DNA of 60,579 nucleotides from Candidatus Thioglobus sp. Its GTDB lineage: Bacteria > Pseudomonadota > Gammaproteobacteria > PS1 > Pseudothioglobaceae. Position 1 is the first letter of the stretch. Each line of letters begins with the position of its first letter. Positions 1-8,795 of the stretch are shown in pieces. The translations under genes were made by a program, and so were the position numbers. Below the pieces are notes generated by a model, which was not told where the DNA came from, made no database searches, and saw nothing but the letters and a program-made list of their open reading frames with translations. Location: positions 1-60,579 of the forward strand of contig JABGQC010000004.1 of the NCBI GenBank assembly GCA_018644675.1, read 5' to 3'.

Positions 1-333
1 CGCGTTGCTAAAGAATGCTTAGAAGATCTTAGTGATGTGACGGTTCATATCGACCCTGAAGATGATGAAATGGTCGCTCCTTATGAAACTTTGCCAGAGC
101 GAGCTGAAGCTTTAGGAATTTTAACTAGAGCGCTTTTCAATAACAAATGTGACGGTGAAATTGAGCGCATCCAATTGCACTATTTAGACAGTAGAATTCA
201 TGTTGATTTTTATCTGCCACTCAGCTGTTTAGAGTCAGATCAAAGTAGCGATGAAATCCTTGCTAAATTACACACAACAGTAGATGCTTTAGAAGGATTT
301 GGAAGGATTAAGGTTTACTTTAGTAAAGACTAA
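1..333 (+). CDS. Cation diffusion facilitator (CDF) transporter, C-terminal end (partial)
   Basis: The reading frame is open from the first base, so the gene starts outside the window. What remains, about 110 residues, looks like the cytoplasmic C-terminal domain of a CDF (FieF/MamM-type) divalent-metal/proton antiporter. A beta strand ends in VHIDPEDDE, a typical metal-binding HxDP segment, and an alpha-beta fold follows (HVDFYLPL, then a helix rich in acidic residues). In the family this domain dimerises and senses Zn or Fe. The transmembrane part is not visible, so the metal cannot be judged. The stop overlaps the end of the convergent ruvC gene by four bases. Confidence 0.7.
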   Translation, partial: RVAKECLEDLSDVTVHIDPEDDEMVAPYETLPERAEALGILTRALFNNKCDGEIERIQLHYLDSRIHVDFYLPLSCLESDQSSDEILAKLHTTVDALEGFGRIKVYFSKD

Positions 334-800
334 AGACAATGATACGCATGACAAATAGCGCCCGCTAGCGCATCTGCCGCATCCTCTTGGGGCGCCTTGT
401 TTAGCTTTAAAGATTCACACACCATATAAGACACTTGATCTTTACCGGCATGCCCTTTGCCAACAACTGCTTTTTTAATTTGATTAGGACTGTACTCCAC
501 CATAGCAATACCATTCATGCCCGCCGCAGAAATAATTGCACCTCGTGCATGACCAAGCTTAATGGCCGCATCAGGATTAGGCCTATCTGGACGCATAAAA
601 GCACGTTCAATAACCACCACATCAGGTTGGTACTTTTTAACCACTTGGTCGATCTCTAAAAATATAGTGGTTATGCGATCTGTGAGCTCGCCTTTGGTGC
701 GAATGCAGCCACTAGCAAGATAAGCAAATTTGAGTTTTTCTGCTTCGATCAAGCCAAAGCCAGTAATTCTTGAGCCGGGGTCTACCCCTAAAATCTTCAT
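330..800 (-). CDS. ruvC: Crossover junction endodeoxyribonuclease RuvC
   Basis: RuvC resolves Holliday junctions as a dimer working with RuvAB. The N-terminal ILGVDPGS carries the first catalytic Asp, VVVIERAF the catalytic Glu, and the C-terminal EDAADALAGAICH the last two acidic residues, so the active site is complete. I start at the ATG that gives MKILGVDPG, matching the family N terminus; an upstream GTG at 812 would add four residues. The product is about 156 residues, close to the usual 160-175. ruvA is not adjacent and ruvB lies 8 kb away, so the usual ruvCAB operon is split. Confidence 0.93.
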   Translation of the reverse strand: MKILGVDPGSRITGFGLIEAEKLKFAYLASGCIRTKGELTDRITTIFLEIDQVVKKYQPDVVVIERAFMRPDRPNPDAAIKLGHARGAIISAAGMNGIAMVEYSPNQIKKAVVGKGHAGKDQVSYMVCESLKLNKAPQEDAADALAGAICHAYHCL

Positions 801-945
801 AGACAATTTCACACTAAATAACTAAAAACAGTTTACTACAATATAGATTTATCATAGCACTCAAACCAATGACTTTTGAGCCATAATCAGAGCTTAAATG
901 TTCACCACGATCATAGCGCAGATTAACAAAAAAACCATAATGCAA

Positions 946-974
946 TTACAAATATAAGATGTTTATGATATACT
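946..974 (+). promoter_or_regulatory. Putative promoter of the thioredoxin gene
   Basis: TATACT at 969-974 is a good -10 hexamer. A weak TTACAA lies 17 bases upstream at 946-951. The predicted start falls about 25 bases before the thioredoxin ATG. The rest of the 200-base gap shared with ruvC shows nothing clear. Confidence 0.45.
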
Positions 975-1005
975 TTAATTTTTTTAGATTAAACAAGGAC
1001 AAATC

Positions 1006-1374
1006 ATGGCAGTACTAGAGCTAAATAAAGACAATTTTGACGACACTATTCAGAATAACGAACTTGTGATTTTGGACTTTTGGGCACCGTGGTGTGGCCC
1101 TTGTAAATCTTTTGCACCAACTTATGAAGCCATGAGCGAAAAAATTGAAGGTGTTACTTTTGCAAAAATTAACACTGAAGATGAGCAAGATTTAGCAGGT
1201 AAATTCCAAATTCGTTCTATTCCGACATTAATGATTTTTAGAGATCAAATCGCTATCTTCTCTCAACCAGGTGCAATGGCAGAAGCCGATCTTGAAACAG
1301 TGCTCAATAAAGCTAAAGAATTAGATATGGATATCGTTCGTAAGGAAATAGAAGAACAACAAGCTAAAGGTTAA
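1006..1374 (+). CDS. Thioredoxin
   Basis: Small cytoplasmic thiol-disulfide oxidoreductase of the thioredoxin fold. FWAPWCGPCKSF contains the classic WCGPC redox centre, and IRSIPTLMIF carries the conserved cis-proline. At 122 residues it is slightly longer than TrxA (about 108) because of a charged C-terminal helix (AKELDMDIVRKEIEEQQAKG). There is no signal peptide, so it should act in the cytoplasm, reduced by thioredoxin reductase. It has its own promoter and overlaps by four bases the convergent ArsC-like gene, itself a thiol-based reductase. Whether it is the main or a secondary thioredoxin cannot be told here. Confidence 0.88.
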   Translation: MAVLELNKDNFDDTIQNNELVILDFWAPWCGPCKSFAPTYEAMSEKIEGVTFAKINTEDEQDLAGKFQIRSIPTLMIFRDQIAIFSQPGAMAEADLETVLNKAKELDMDIVRKEIEEQQAKG

Positions 1375-1697
1375 GTCAAATCTGAATAACTTTTTTCACT
1401 AAACCCAACTCTGACATCGGCGCCTGTTACTAAAACAGGTCGCTTAATTAAGGTTGGGTTTTTTAACGCCAACTCTAAAGTGATGTCAGCTTTCTGTACA
1501 TCAGTAAGATTTCTATAAGTGGTTGAGCGCTTATTGATGAGCTTATCCCAGCCTACAGAATCAGCAAAGCTTTGCAAGGTTTTCTCGTCAAGCGGCTGTT
1601 CACGAAAATCAATAAATTCAAACTCAATATTATTTAATTGTAAATATTTTTGAGCTTTCTTAACAGTGTCACAGTTCTTGATTCCATACATTTTCAT
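1371..1697 (-). CDS. ArsC/Spx-family reductase (YffB-like)
   Basis: A 108-residue protein of the arsenate reductase/Spx thioredoxin-like fold. It starts MKMYGIKNCDTVKKAQKYL, with a single N-terminal Cys in the GIKNCDT motif, as in YffB rather than in true arsenate reductases. KRPVLVTGADVRVGFSE near the end matches the family's conserved arginine/glycine segment. The family is thought to be a glutathione-dependent thiol reductase of unknown substrate. It is the last gene of the long minus-strand run, 11 bases after its upstream neighbour. No other arsenic-resistance gene is nearby, so an arsenic role is unlikely. Confidence 0.82.
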   Translation of the reverse strand: MKMYGIKNCDTVKKAQKYLQLNNIEFEFIDFREQPLDEKTLQSFADSVGWDKLINKRSTTYRNLTDVQKADITLELALKNPTLIKRPVLVTGADVRVGFSEKSYSDLT

Positions 1698-1708
1698 CTT
1701 TCGACCGC

Positions 1709-2332
1709 CTATTGATTGAAAAACTCAAGAACTTCTTTCTGCTCTCTATCAACAATAATACGCAGACCTTTTTGCGGATAATGCCAATACGACACCCCTT
1801 CTGTGGCAAGCTCCACTCTAGCCGGCTTACCAAATAGATTTTCAATCACCTCTTTATCTAAATTAGCACCAGGTATAAAAGTTAGTGATTTAATTTTAAG
1901 CCTAGACATGGACCTCTCTCCTGCTGAAGTAAAGGTTGTATTTTTAACACCAGATGGCATTTGCATTGACTCATCAATATTGTTTGACAATGATTCAATG
2001 ATTTGCTCATCCAATATTAAATTTAAAATAATTCTAGCACTAATGCCGCCTACCTTGGTGCTAGAAAAATACACTTCCAGTTCTGGTTTTTCCAATTCAC
2101 TCTCAAATAAAGAGGCGTTTATTTCAGTGCCAAATTGACGAGCAGCATCAATTAAACGACTCTCAGCCATGGTTAAGTTAAACACCACAGTTTGCTGGTT
2201 TTCATTGATATAGCTTTGCCAAGGCATTGCCTGATTTTTAGGCATTTCAACATCACGAGTGAATAAAAATATTGCCACAAATGCAAGGATTGCACCTAAT
2301 AATGTGTAGCCAACTATGTGTCTTTCTTTCAT
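1709..2332 (-). CDS. Membrane-anchored protein of unknown function
   Basis: I do not recognise this 207-residue protein. It has one N-terminal membrane segment (IVGYTLLGAILAFVAIFLFT), then a soluble, presumably periplasmic region. The C terminus (LFGKPARVELATEGVSYWHYPQKGLRIIVD) resembles the 'threshold of compliance' beta motif seen in BamE-like small domains that read G-x-P-x-R, but I cannot place it in a family. Its start overlaps the end of the PGPGW-like gene by four bases (ATGA type), so the two are translationally coupled and part of the glyS-dtd transcription unit. Confidence 0.6.
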   Translation of the reverse strand: MKERHIVGYTLLGAILAFVAIFLFTRDVEMPKNQAMPWQSYINENQQTVVFNLTMAESRLIDAARQFGTEINASLFESELEKPELEVYFSSTKVGGISARIILNLILDEQIIESLSNNIDESMQMPSGVKNTTFTSAGERSMSRLKIKSLTFIPGANLDKEVIENLFGKPARVELATEGVSYWHYPQKGLRIIVDREQKEVLEFFNQ

Positions 2333-2739
2333 CGAATAAAGGGTGTTTTTCCAGCTTTATCGCGCAACCAGTTGAGCGTTTTAAATGTTGGATTGTGGTT
2401 AATAAATTTAATTTCCAATTGTCTCTTTCCTGGAAATTCCATTAGAAATATGCCCAATATTATTGAGATAAATCCCTGTCCTGGTGTCACCAACATAATA
2501 ATGCCAGCTAACACCAAAAGAACGCCAACAAATGTTTTAACCGTAGTCTTAAGTAGGCAAAGTAGTGTTTTTCTTTTTACTTGATATGCATAATTAGCTG
2601 AAAAATAATCAGCTGGAATTAATCCTAATAAATAGGGTGTTAATAATAATGTAGCTACAAAAACAACAGCTGAAACAATACCCACTAAAATGAATATTTC
2701 TTCATACTGACTTACAAGTGTTAGCACTTGGTCTAGCAT
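2329..2739 (-). CDS. PGPGW-like small integral membrane protein
   Basis: A 136-residue membrane protein with hydrophobic segments at about 16-42 and 65-100. VTPGQGFISIILGIFLMEFPGKR resembles the core of the PGPGW transmembrane family (a Pro-Gly turn between two helices, ending in a charged FPGK). No biochemical function is established for that family. It overlaps dtd by seven bases and the next gene by four, so it is co-transcribed with them. The family call rests on this single motif and is moderate. Confidence 0.6.
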   Translation of the reverse strand: MLDQVLTLVSQYEEIFILVGIVSAVVFVATLLLTPYLLGLIPADYFSANYAYQVKRKTLLCLLKTTVKTFVGVLLVLAGIIMLVTPGQGFISIILGIFLMEFPGKRQLEIKFINHNPTFKTLNWLRDKAGKTPFIR

Positions 2740-3170
2740 GCTAATAAAAAAGTGACCGGCCCATCATTGGTAAGTGATACCTGCATATCAGCACCAAACT
2801 CTCCACTTTGTACATCGGCGTGCTGTTGTGATATTTGCGCCATAAAATAATCGTACAATGCTCTTGCTTCTTTGGGCGCTTTGGCTGTTGAAAATCCTGG
2901 TCTTGTGCCTGAATTGGTATCTGCTGCTAAGGTAAATTGAGAAACCGCCAATATGCCACCCTTAATATCTGACACTGATAAGTTCATCTTGTCATTGGCA
3001 TCGTAAAATACTCGATACGATAATAAGCGTTTAATCATTTTGTCTATCTGTGATTTTTCATCCTGCTTTTCAATACCAATAAACACAAGCAAGCCTTGGT
3101 TAATTTCACCAACAATTTTACTATCTACTTCAACTTTACTATGCGACACACGCTGAATTAAAGCTTTCAT
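2733..3170 (-). CDS. dtd: D-aminoacyl-tRNA deacylase
   Basis: Dtd hydrolyses D-amino acids (and mischarged Gly) from tRNA, acting in the cytoplasm as a homodimer. The protein has the usual 145 residues and begins MKALIQRVSHSKVEV. It contains the two signature motifs: SQFTLAAD (the SQFTL box with the catalytic Thr environment) and the C-terminal DGPVTFLL (GPVT cross-subunit loop). It lies directly downstream of glyS, so a tRNA-charging enzyme and a tRNA proof-reader share an operon. Confidence 0.95.
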   Translation of the reverse strand: MKALIQRVSHSKVEVDSKIVGEINQGLLVFIGIEKQDEKSQIDKMIKRLLSYRVFYDANDKMNLSVSDIKGGILAVSQFTLAADTNSGTRPGFSTAKAPKEARALYDYFMAQISQQHADVQSGEFGADMQVSLTNDGPVTFLLAC

Positions 3171-3176
3171 CAGGAC

Positions 3177-5213
3177 TTAGCTTAAGTGCGAGACGTCCGC
3201 TACTGATAAGAACAAAGATCTTACCCAGTTAATTAAACTAAGGCGCGCTGTTTTAAGCTGTGGGTTATCTGCATTCACCATCACTTCATCAAAGAACGTA
3301 TCAATACTTGCTTTGAGTGAAATTAGTTCATGCATATTACTAATATAGTCCGTTGATTGAGCAAGTTTTTTAGCAACAAGACTGGTCGACTCAAATAAAG
3401 CTTTTTCAGCTGACTCCACCAATACCGAGTGATCAACTTCAATTGAAAGCTCTTGATGATCTTTCAACATATTAGCGATACGCTTATTAGCCTCAATTAA
3501 ACTAGCCGAAGCCTCATCTTTAGTAAAGATGTTTAACGCTTCAACCCGAAGATGAAAATCATAGGGAGATTCAGGCTCAACCGCCAATACCGCCTCAAAT
3601 GCTTTAGCGCTAACCTTTTGTTCTTTGTAGTATGCGCGTAAACGATCCATCATAAATTTGTAAATAGCTGGTGCACACTCGCCATCTACCTCGCTTGAGT
3701 GAGCAGATAATGAAGCTGAGATAAGCGCTTTAAGATTAAGATTCAGCTTACTTTCCACCATCATCCTTAACAATCCTAATGCCATTCTACGCAATGCGTA
3801 TGGATCTTTAGAGCCTGTAGGTCCTTGACCAATTCCATAAATTCCGGTAATGGTGTCTAGCTTGTCAGCAATGGCAACCACCAACCCTTCCGGTGTTGAG
3901 GGGAGAGTGTCGCCTGCAAATCTTGGATGATAATGCTCACTAATAGCACTGGCAACTGCTTTATTTTCACCATCGTTTAGCGCGTAATAACCTCCCATTA
4001 CCCCTTGTAGATCAGCAAATTCTCCGACCATTTCAGTCACTAAGTCTGTTTTACACAACAGTCCGGCACGCTTTGAATCTTGCTCATTGGCGCCAATCAT
4101 TTCTGCAATTGAGCCTGATAAAGTCCCAATACGCTTAGCTTTATCACCCATTGAGCCAAGTGATTTCATAAATAATACGCGATCTAATTTTTCTAGATGA
4201 GATTCTAGTGTTTGGCGCTTATCTTGTTCCCAGAAAAACTCAGAATCCGCTAATCTTGGGCGAATAACACGCTCGTTACCACTAACAATTACTGAAATAT
4301 CACTAGACTCAATATTGGCCACAGAAATAAAGCTTGGTAATAATTTGCCATTTTTATCCAACATATGAAAATACTTTTGATGTGATTTCATCGCGGAAAT
4401 AAGCGCTTCTTCAGGAACCGCTAAGAACGACTCACTAAAACCGCCTGAGAAGGCCCGCGGATACTCAACTAAAGCACACACTTCACCCAATAGCGCCTCA
4501 TCAATAACAGCAGTTGCCTTATCATCAGCAGCCACTTGAATAACTTGCTGGCGAATCATTTCCTTGCGAGTGTCAAAATCCACTTCAATTTGTGCCTGAT
4601 CCATCATGGTTTGACGATACTCGGACGCTTTGGAAATTTCAATTTTTTGTGGGCCTGTAAAGCGCAATCCACGGGTTACGCTTCCAGCAGAAAGCCCCAT
4701 GATTGATGCACTGATTACTTCCTCACCCAATAGCATAACCAACCAATGAGTTGGCCTAGAAAACTGCACCTCAGAACTACCCCAGCGCATTGGCTTGGCA
4801 ATTGGAATATTTTTAATTGCTGTATCAACTACTTGCTCTAGCAAGCCCTTAGTTTCTAACCCTTTTTGTTGCTTGCTAAAGAAATAGTATTCCGCCTTAC
4901 CAAAAGTCTTTTGTGCAAGGTCAGCACGTAAAACACCACAAGATTTAGCAAAACCTTCAACTGCCTGATCAGGCGCACTGATTGCAGGACCTTTGCGCTC
5001 AATAACCTGATCCTCTTGCTGACACTGCAAGCCATGCACCAAAACCGCTAAACGGCGCGGAGTGGCAAATGACTCAACCTCCAAATGCTTAAGTTTTAAT
5101 TCTGACAACTCTTTAATTACATTATCAGTTAATGCTTTTGAAAGTTTTGGTAATAACTTGGGTGGCAACTCTTCTGTGCCTAATTCAAGTAAAAAATCTT
5201 GTGTATTCATCAT
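3177..5213 (-). CDS. glyS: Glycyl-tRNA synthetase beta subunit
   Basis: Beta subunit of the bacterial alpha2beta2 glycyl-tRNA synthetase, which carries tRNA-binding and anticodon-recognition domains. It begins [19 protein letters not shown], the family's N-terminal signature, and includes the B3/B4-like and HD-like central region ([31 protein letters not shown]) and the C-terminal helical anticodon domain. Its 678 residues are close to the usual 690. A second ATG three bases in is equally possible. The alpha subunit glyQ is about 15 kb away on the other strand, unlike the usual glyQS operon. Confidence 0.97.
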   Translation of the reverse strand: MMNTQDFLLELGTEELPPKLLPKLSKALTDNVIKELSELKLKHLEVESFATPRRLAVLVHGLQCQQEDQVIERKGPAISAPDQAVEGFAKSCGVLRADLAQKTFGKAEYYFFSKQQKGLETKGLLEQVVDTAIKNIPIAKPMRWGSSEVQFSRPTHWLVMLLGEEVISASIMGLSAGSVTRGLRFTGPQKIEISKASEYRQTMMDQAQIEVDFDTRKEMIRQQVIQVAADDKATAVIDEALLGEVCALVEYPRAFSGGFSESFLAVPEEALISAMKSHQKYFHMLDKNGKLLPSFISVANIESSDISVIVSGNERVIRPRLADSEFFWEQDKRQTLESHLEKLDRVLFMKSLGSMGDKAKRIGTLSGSIAEMIGANEQDSKRAGLLCKTDLVTEMVGEFADLQGVMGGYYALNDGENKAVASAISEHYHPRFAGDTLPSTPEGLVVAIADKLDTITGIYGIGQGPTGSKDPYALRRMALGLLRMMVESKLNLNLKALISASLSAHSSEVDGECAPAIYKFMMDRLRAYYKEQKVSAKAFEAVLAVEPESPYDFHLRVEALNIFTKDEASASLIEANKRIANMLKDHQELSIEVDHSVLVESAEKALFESTSLVAKKLAQSTDYISNMHELISLKASIDTFFDEVMVNADNPQLKTARLSLINWVRSLFLSVADVSHLS

Positions 5214-5221
5214 AATAAATT

Positions 5222-5935
5222 TTAAATAATTTGGAATCGTAATTGATTGTTGAACAAGTCAATCATCACCGATCTAGCGTATAGCTTAGTTGGCACTACA
5301 TCGAATTTCTTATAAACTCCAGCAATAGAAACCAATTCTGCATTGAATGATTGAACGAAAATAGTGGCCTTTTCATCACCTTGAATACCAGCAAACAAAC
5401 TACCCTGAACTTCTTTATAGGCAGAAATAGATCCAAATGACATTACATCTGCCCCCGATTTAACTTTAGATAGCAGTACTAAATCTCTGTCTTGGGCAAT
5501 TATTTGCTGAAATGAATAAACCTTATTAGTGACAATTTTTGGCGCTTGATAAGTTCTATCTTGATGCGGATTAGGGTTGCTTGATTCAGGCTGTTTTATA
5601 GCTTGCGTTTTGGCTTTGGTCTTTTTACTTGATGATAAAGACTTGCCAAAAACTGCTAAACCAGAAAATTTGGCAAAATCAATCAACTCTTGTTTTTGTG
5701 AGCGAATACCTACAGCCACCATCTCATTTTGAGCCAAAATTTCGATTAAAACTGCCAGCTCATTTGCCTGGAAATTTTTATTCTCAATTTCTAGAATAAC
5801 AGGTGCATGCTGAAATTGCGCCTTATTATCACTGGCAAGTGTGGTGATCTCCTCAACCAAAGCATCGGTATTGTTAGTTAAAACTTTTAAGGTGTAAAGT
5901 GCTTCTGTTTGGGTGATAACTTCAATTTTATTCAA
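5222..5935 (-). CDS. minC: Septum site-determining protein MinC
   Basis: Division inhibitor that with MinD blocks FtsZ ring assembly at the poles. The N-terminal domain is about residues 1-95 and a Ser/Lys/Pro-rich linker follows. The C-terminal beta-helix domain ([31 protein letters not shown], then [10 protein letters not shown]) is characteristic. I choose a TTG start at 5935: it overlaps the upstream TGA as TTGA and has AAGGGTGG about nine bases before it. The first ATG would overlap the upstream gene by 40 bases. minD and minE are not next to it here, which is unusual. Confidence 0.88.
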   Translation of the reverse strand: MNKIEVITQTEALYTLKVLTNNTDALVEEITTLASDNKAQFQHAPVILEIENKNFQANELAVLIEILAQNEMVAVGIRSQKQELIDFAKFSGLAVFGKSLSSSKKTKAKTQAIKQPESSNPNPHQDRTYQAPKIVTNKVYSFQQIIAQDRDLVLLSKVKSGADVMSFGSISAYKEVQGSLFAGIQGDEKATIFVQSFNAELVSIAGVYKKFDVVPTKLYARSVMIDLFNNQLRFQII

Positions 5936-6348
5936 CTGCGCCACCCTTGAGTGCAATCCAGAAAGTGCCAAACTCGATTCATGCCCGTATCGCCACTCAA
6001 CATGAGCTCTAGTGGTGTTTTGTGTTTAAACTTTTTAACACTACGCTTTAGCCATACACTGGCGTACTCTCTATTAGTTGGAAATGTCGTGCCTAATGAT
6101 TCATGGATGCCTAAAATCATTCTAGTGCGCTTAACCATCTCATCATTAAATTCAAAAGACTTATCACCACGACGATACAAGTATAAATGCCTTGGCTTAA
6201 GCACTTCTTCAAGGCCTAAAACAGTTAGCTGGTCGCCATCTTCTAATTTCCAGTTTTCTAAAATTTGAGATAACTGGAAGGTTAATTGATTTTGTTCATC
6301 CTTACTTAGGTTGACGATGTCTTGCTCTGAAGCCGTATCTTTGTGCAT
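5932..6348 (-). CDS. Xre/MbcA/ParS (DUF2384) antitoxin-like protein
   Basis: A 138-residue protein. Its C-terminal half has the layout of the MbcA/ParS/Xre toxin-binding domain: ILGIHESLGTTFPTNREYASVWLKR, then HKTPLELMLSGDTGMNRVWHFLD, matching the family's 'Pl-lL-t-G...V...L' pattern. The N-terminal part is helical and could be a divergent HTH. In known systems such antitoxins pair with a RES-domain toxin, but none is present. It lies between tolA (stop/start overlap) and minC (TTGA overlap), where tolB normally sits, so it is co-expressed with envelope-division genes. An adopted regulatory role is possible but unproven. Confidence 0.65.
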   Translation of the reverse strand: MHKDTASEQDIVNLSKDEQNQLTFQLSQILENWKLEDGDQLTVLGLEEVLKPRHLYLYRRGDKSFEFNDEMVKRTRMILGIHESLGTTFPTNREYASVWLKRSVKKFKHKTPLELMLSGDTGMNRVWHFLDCTQGWRS

Positions 6349-7274
6349 TAATTTACCCTGAAGTGGAACAATATTTCACGGTCAAATACGCTTTTGTCTG
6401 GTGCATGCGGTAGTGGCGAGGCTTTATACACCGCTCTTTCAATAGCATCTTTAAATACTTTTGCTTTAACACTGTTACTCACATTACAAGACTGTAAATT
6501 AACACTTTGCACATTACCATTCAAATCTTGCAATATATAAACATCACAACCCCAGTCATCTTGGGCACCTTGGTAACGCCATTTTTCTTTAACTCTTGAA
6601 GCAATCTGATTAACGTAATTTGCTTTTAGCTCATTTAAAATATCCTCTTGAGCTATCTCCCTCTCTTGATCTTCTTCCGCCTGAATCTCTTTCTTTAAAG
6701 AACGTGTATCTTGCTCTTTTTCAAATTTGTTAGCCTCAACCTTTCTTAACTTTTCAATTTTTTGCTTTTCTTTCTCGGCTGCTTTTGCTTTCTTTTCAGC
6801 AGTTTTTTTACGCTTTTCAGCTTCAAGCGCTTTTTTCTCTGCTAATTTCTTTTTCTTTAATGCTTGTTTGTTTTTCTTTTCAGCTGCTTTTCTGCTTTTT
6901 TCAGCTTTAGCTTTGGCTTGTTTTTCTTTCTTGGTTTTTGCTTTTAATTTTTTAAGACGTTGCTGCTCTTTATAGCGCTCATTTTCAACACGCTTTTCAG
7001 CACGCTTAAGATCGGCTAGACGCTTTTCACGCTTTTGTCGAATATCAACTAGACGTTGCTTCTCTTTCTTAATTTCAGTTAAATCAACCGTTACCGCCTT
7101 AGGGACGGCGCTAGATGATTTTGGTGCCTGTTTAGGAATCTCCCAACGCTGAACATTTGAAAATATCAAGCCGATCACTAATACCACATGCAAAACAATC
7201 GCCGTCCAAAAAGCTACCGGGTGTTTATTAGCAATCTTAGGTAATTTGATTTTTTTAAGTAGTTCGGTTTTCAT
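6348..7274 (-). CDS. tolA: Tol-Pal system protein TolA
   Basis: TolA spans the periplasm and links the TolQR motor to TolB/Pal, helping outer-membrane constriction. Order: short cytoplasmic N terminus, one membrane helix (WTAIVLHVVLVIGLIFSNV, about 23-42), a very long Lys/Ala/Glu coiled coil (about 65-205), then a C-terminal TolA-III-like domain (NQIASRVKEKWRYQ, with two Cys). The 308-residue length is short of E. coli TolA (421) because the coiled coil is shorter. It overlaps tolR and the downstream DUF2384 gene by one base each. Confidence 0.92.
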   Translation of the reverse strand: MKTELLKKIKLPKIANKHPVAFWTAIVLHVVLVIGLIFSNVQRWEIPKQAPKSSSAVPKAVTVDLTEIKKEKQRLVDIRQKREKRLADLKRAEKRVENERYKEQQRLKKLKAKTKKEKQAKAKAEKSRKAAEKKNKQALKKKKLAEKKALEAEKRKKTAEKKAKAAEKEKQKIEKLRKVEANKFEKEQDTRSLKKEIQAEEDQEREIAQEDILNELKANYVNQIASRVKEKWRYQGAQDDWGCDVYILQDLNGNVQSVNLQSCNVSNSVKAKVFKDAIERAVYKASPLPHAPDKSVFDREILFHFRVN

Positions 7275-7726
7275 TAGTTTGCATCACCTGATTCTGTCAC
7301 GATACCCACTTTATCTACGCCATTTTTTTGCAAAAATGACATTAGCGATACAACCACTCCATACGCCACACTTGCATCACCACGTACAAAAACTTTCATG
7401 CTTGGATAAATCTCTAAACGCGCACTAACACGGCCAGCAATAATACCCAGTGGTAATTTTTCACCTTTAGAAACATCAGAACCATCCTCGTCTAGAGAAT
7501 TAATAAAGTACTCACCCTCTTTATTGATAGTGACAATGGTGGGTTGCTGCTCTGTAAAGTCCACCATTTTGGCGTCAGCTGTTGGTAGGTCTACCTCAAT
7601 ACCCTGCTCAATAATAGGGGTTGTCATCATAAAGATCACCAGCAATACCAACATGACGTCAATATACGGAACAATGTTGATATGTGCATCAACACTTGGC
7701 CTATGACGTTGTGGCAGTTCAATCAT
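7274..7726 (-). CDS. tolR: Tol-Pal system protein TolR (ExbD/TolR family)
   Basis: Inner-membrane component of the TolQR proton-driven motor. One membrane helix near the N terminus contains the proton-path Asp (VPYIDVMLVLLVIFMM). The conserved VDLPTADA segment and a periplasmic domain (RLEIYPSMKVFVRGDASVAYGVVVSLMSFL) follow. The 150 residues are typical. It sits ten bases after tolQ and one base overlaps tolA, giving the usual Q-R-A order. Confidence 0.95.
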   Translation of the reverse strand: MIELPQRHRPSVDAHINIVPYIDVMLVLLVIFMMTTPIIEQGIEVDLPTADAKMVDFTEQQPTIVTINKEGEYFINSLDEDGSDVSKGEKLPLGIIAGRVSARLEIYPSMKVFVRGDASVAYGVVVSLMSFLQKNGVDKVGIVTESGDAN

Positions 7727-7735
7727 GTTCTATAG

Positions 7736-8404
7736 CTACTTTTGTCTTTGAAAAGTAACAAACAACTCTTCAACAAACGAGGTGTACTTATTTTGAATCT
7801 CGCCCACTTGAGTAATTAAACGATTGTAGGCAATGGTTGCAGGAATGGCGGCAAACAAGCCAAATGCGGTTGCAATTAGTGCTTCAGCAATACCTGGTGC
7901 AACAATAGAAATCGTTGCTTGCTTAACAGAGGCAAGACCAATAAATGAATGCATAATTCCCCAAACTGTACCAAACAAACCAATGTACGGGCTTGACGAG
8001 GCAATCATGGCCAAAACACTTAAGCCATGGTCTAGACGATCAACCTCATTGTTAACTGCGGTGTTCATAGAGCGATATGCACGCTCCGAATTCATAACCA
8101 AGGCCTGATTAGAAGCGGAGGTTGTATGGGTAAACTCACCATATCCTGCGCCAAAAATATGTTCCATTGGAGTTCGGCTGGAAACTTGATCAGGAATTTG
8201 TCCATGCAATATTGACAAATCCGTATCTGACAAAAAATTATTATGAAAACGCTTAACATCTTTGTTGGCATCCATTAGCGTTTTCTTCTTAGACATGATA
8301 ATAGTCCAGGAATAAATACTCATTAACACTAAAACAAACATAACCACTTGCACCACAAAACCAGCGCTAATAATTAAGCTAAAAATTGATAAACTACTGT
8401 CCAT
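7736..8404 (-). CDS. tolQ: Tol-Pal system protein TolQ
   Basis: Inner-membrane motor subunit of the MotA/TolQ/ExbB family. There are three membrane helices: an N-terminal one (GFVVQVVMFVLVLMSIYSW), then two in the C-terminal half containing IGLFGTVWGIMHSFIG and GIAEALIATAFGLFAAIPA, the family's most conserved stretches. The 222 residues are typical. It overlaps ybgC by 11 bases and is followed by tolR and tolA. Confidence 0.96.
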   Translation of the reverse strand: MDSSLSIFSLIISAGFVVQVVMFVLVLMSIYSWTIIMSKKKTLMDANKDVKRFHNNFLSDTDLSILHGQIPDQVSSRTPMEHIFGAGYGEFTHTTSASNQALVMNSERAYRSMNTAVNNEVDRLDHGLSVLAMIASSSPYIGLFGTVWGIMHSFIGLASVKQATISIVAPGIAEALIATAFGLFAAIPATIAYNRLITQVGEIQNKYTSFVEELFVTFQRQK

Positions 8405-8795
8405 TTATTTTCTCCAGAATGTCACTTGGAATGGCGCGCGGTTTAAAATTTTGCACGTCCAAACAAGCAACGGTAACTTGTGCTTCAAATAATACCTTAT
8501 TTTGTTTAAGATCCCTTATTTTCTGCGAAAAAATCAAGCTAGCACGGCGAGATTTTTCCACTTGGGTGTGAATGGTTAATAAATCATTAAATCGAGCAGG
8601 TGACAGATACTCAGCTTGAAGTGATCTAACAGCAAAAATAACACCTTGGTCGTTAATCAACTGGTCTTGTTCAAAACCTAATTCGCGCAAAAATTCGCTA
8701 CGGCCGCGCTCAATAAACTTCAGATAATTTGCATAATAAACCACGCCTCCACTGTCTGTGTCTTCGTAGTAAACCCTAAGCTCTAAATCACTCAT
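8394..8795 (-). CDS. ybgC: YbgC-type acyl-CoA thioesterase
   Basis: Hot-dog-fold thioesterase conserved upstream of tolQ in proteobacteria; it hydrolyses acyl-CoA esters. [25 protein letters not shown] is the YbgC active-site signature with the catalytic Asp in EDTD. The 133 residues are standard. It overlaps ruvB by eight bases and tolQ by 11, so this block reads as one tightly coupled operon. Confidence 0.94.
   Translation of the reverse strand: MSDLELRVYYEDTDSGGVVYYANYLKFIERGRSEFLRELGFEQDQLINDQGVIFAVRSLQAEYLSPARFNDLLTIHTQVEKSRRASLIFSQKIRDLKQNKVLFEAQVTVACLDVQNFKPRAIPSDILEKINGQ

Noticed and set aside
6727..6975. Plus-strand open frame rich in Phe/Ser/Ala opposite tolA
   Set aside because: It is the reverse reading of the Lys/Ala coiled-coil codons of TolA, with no start signal or family.
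6727..7100. Low-complexity repeat region in tolA as a DNA repeat element
   Set aside because: It is ordinary coiled-coil coding sequence without exact tandem units.
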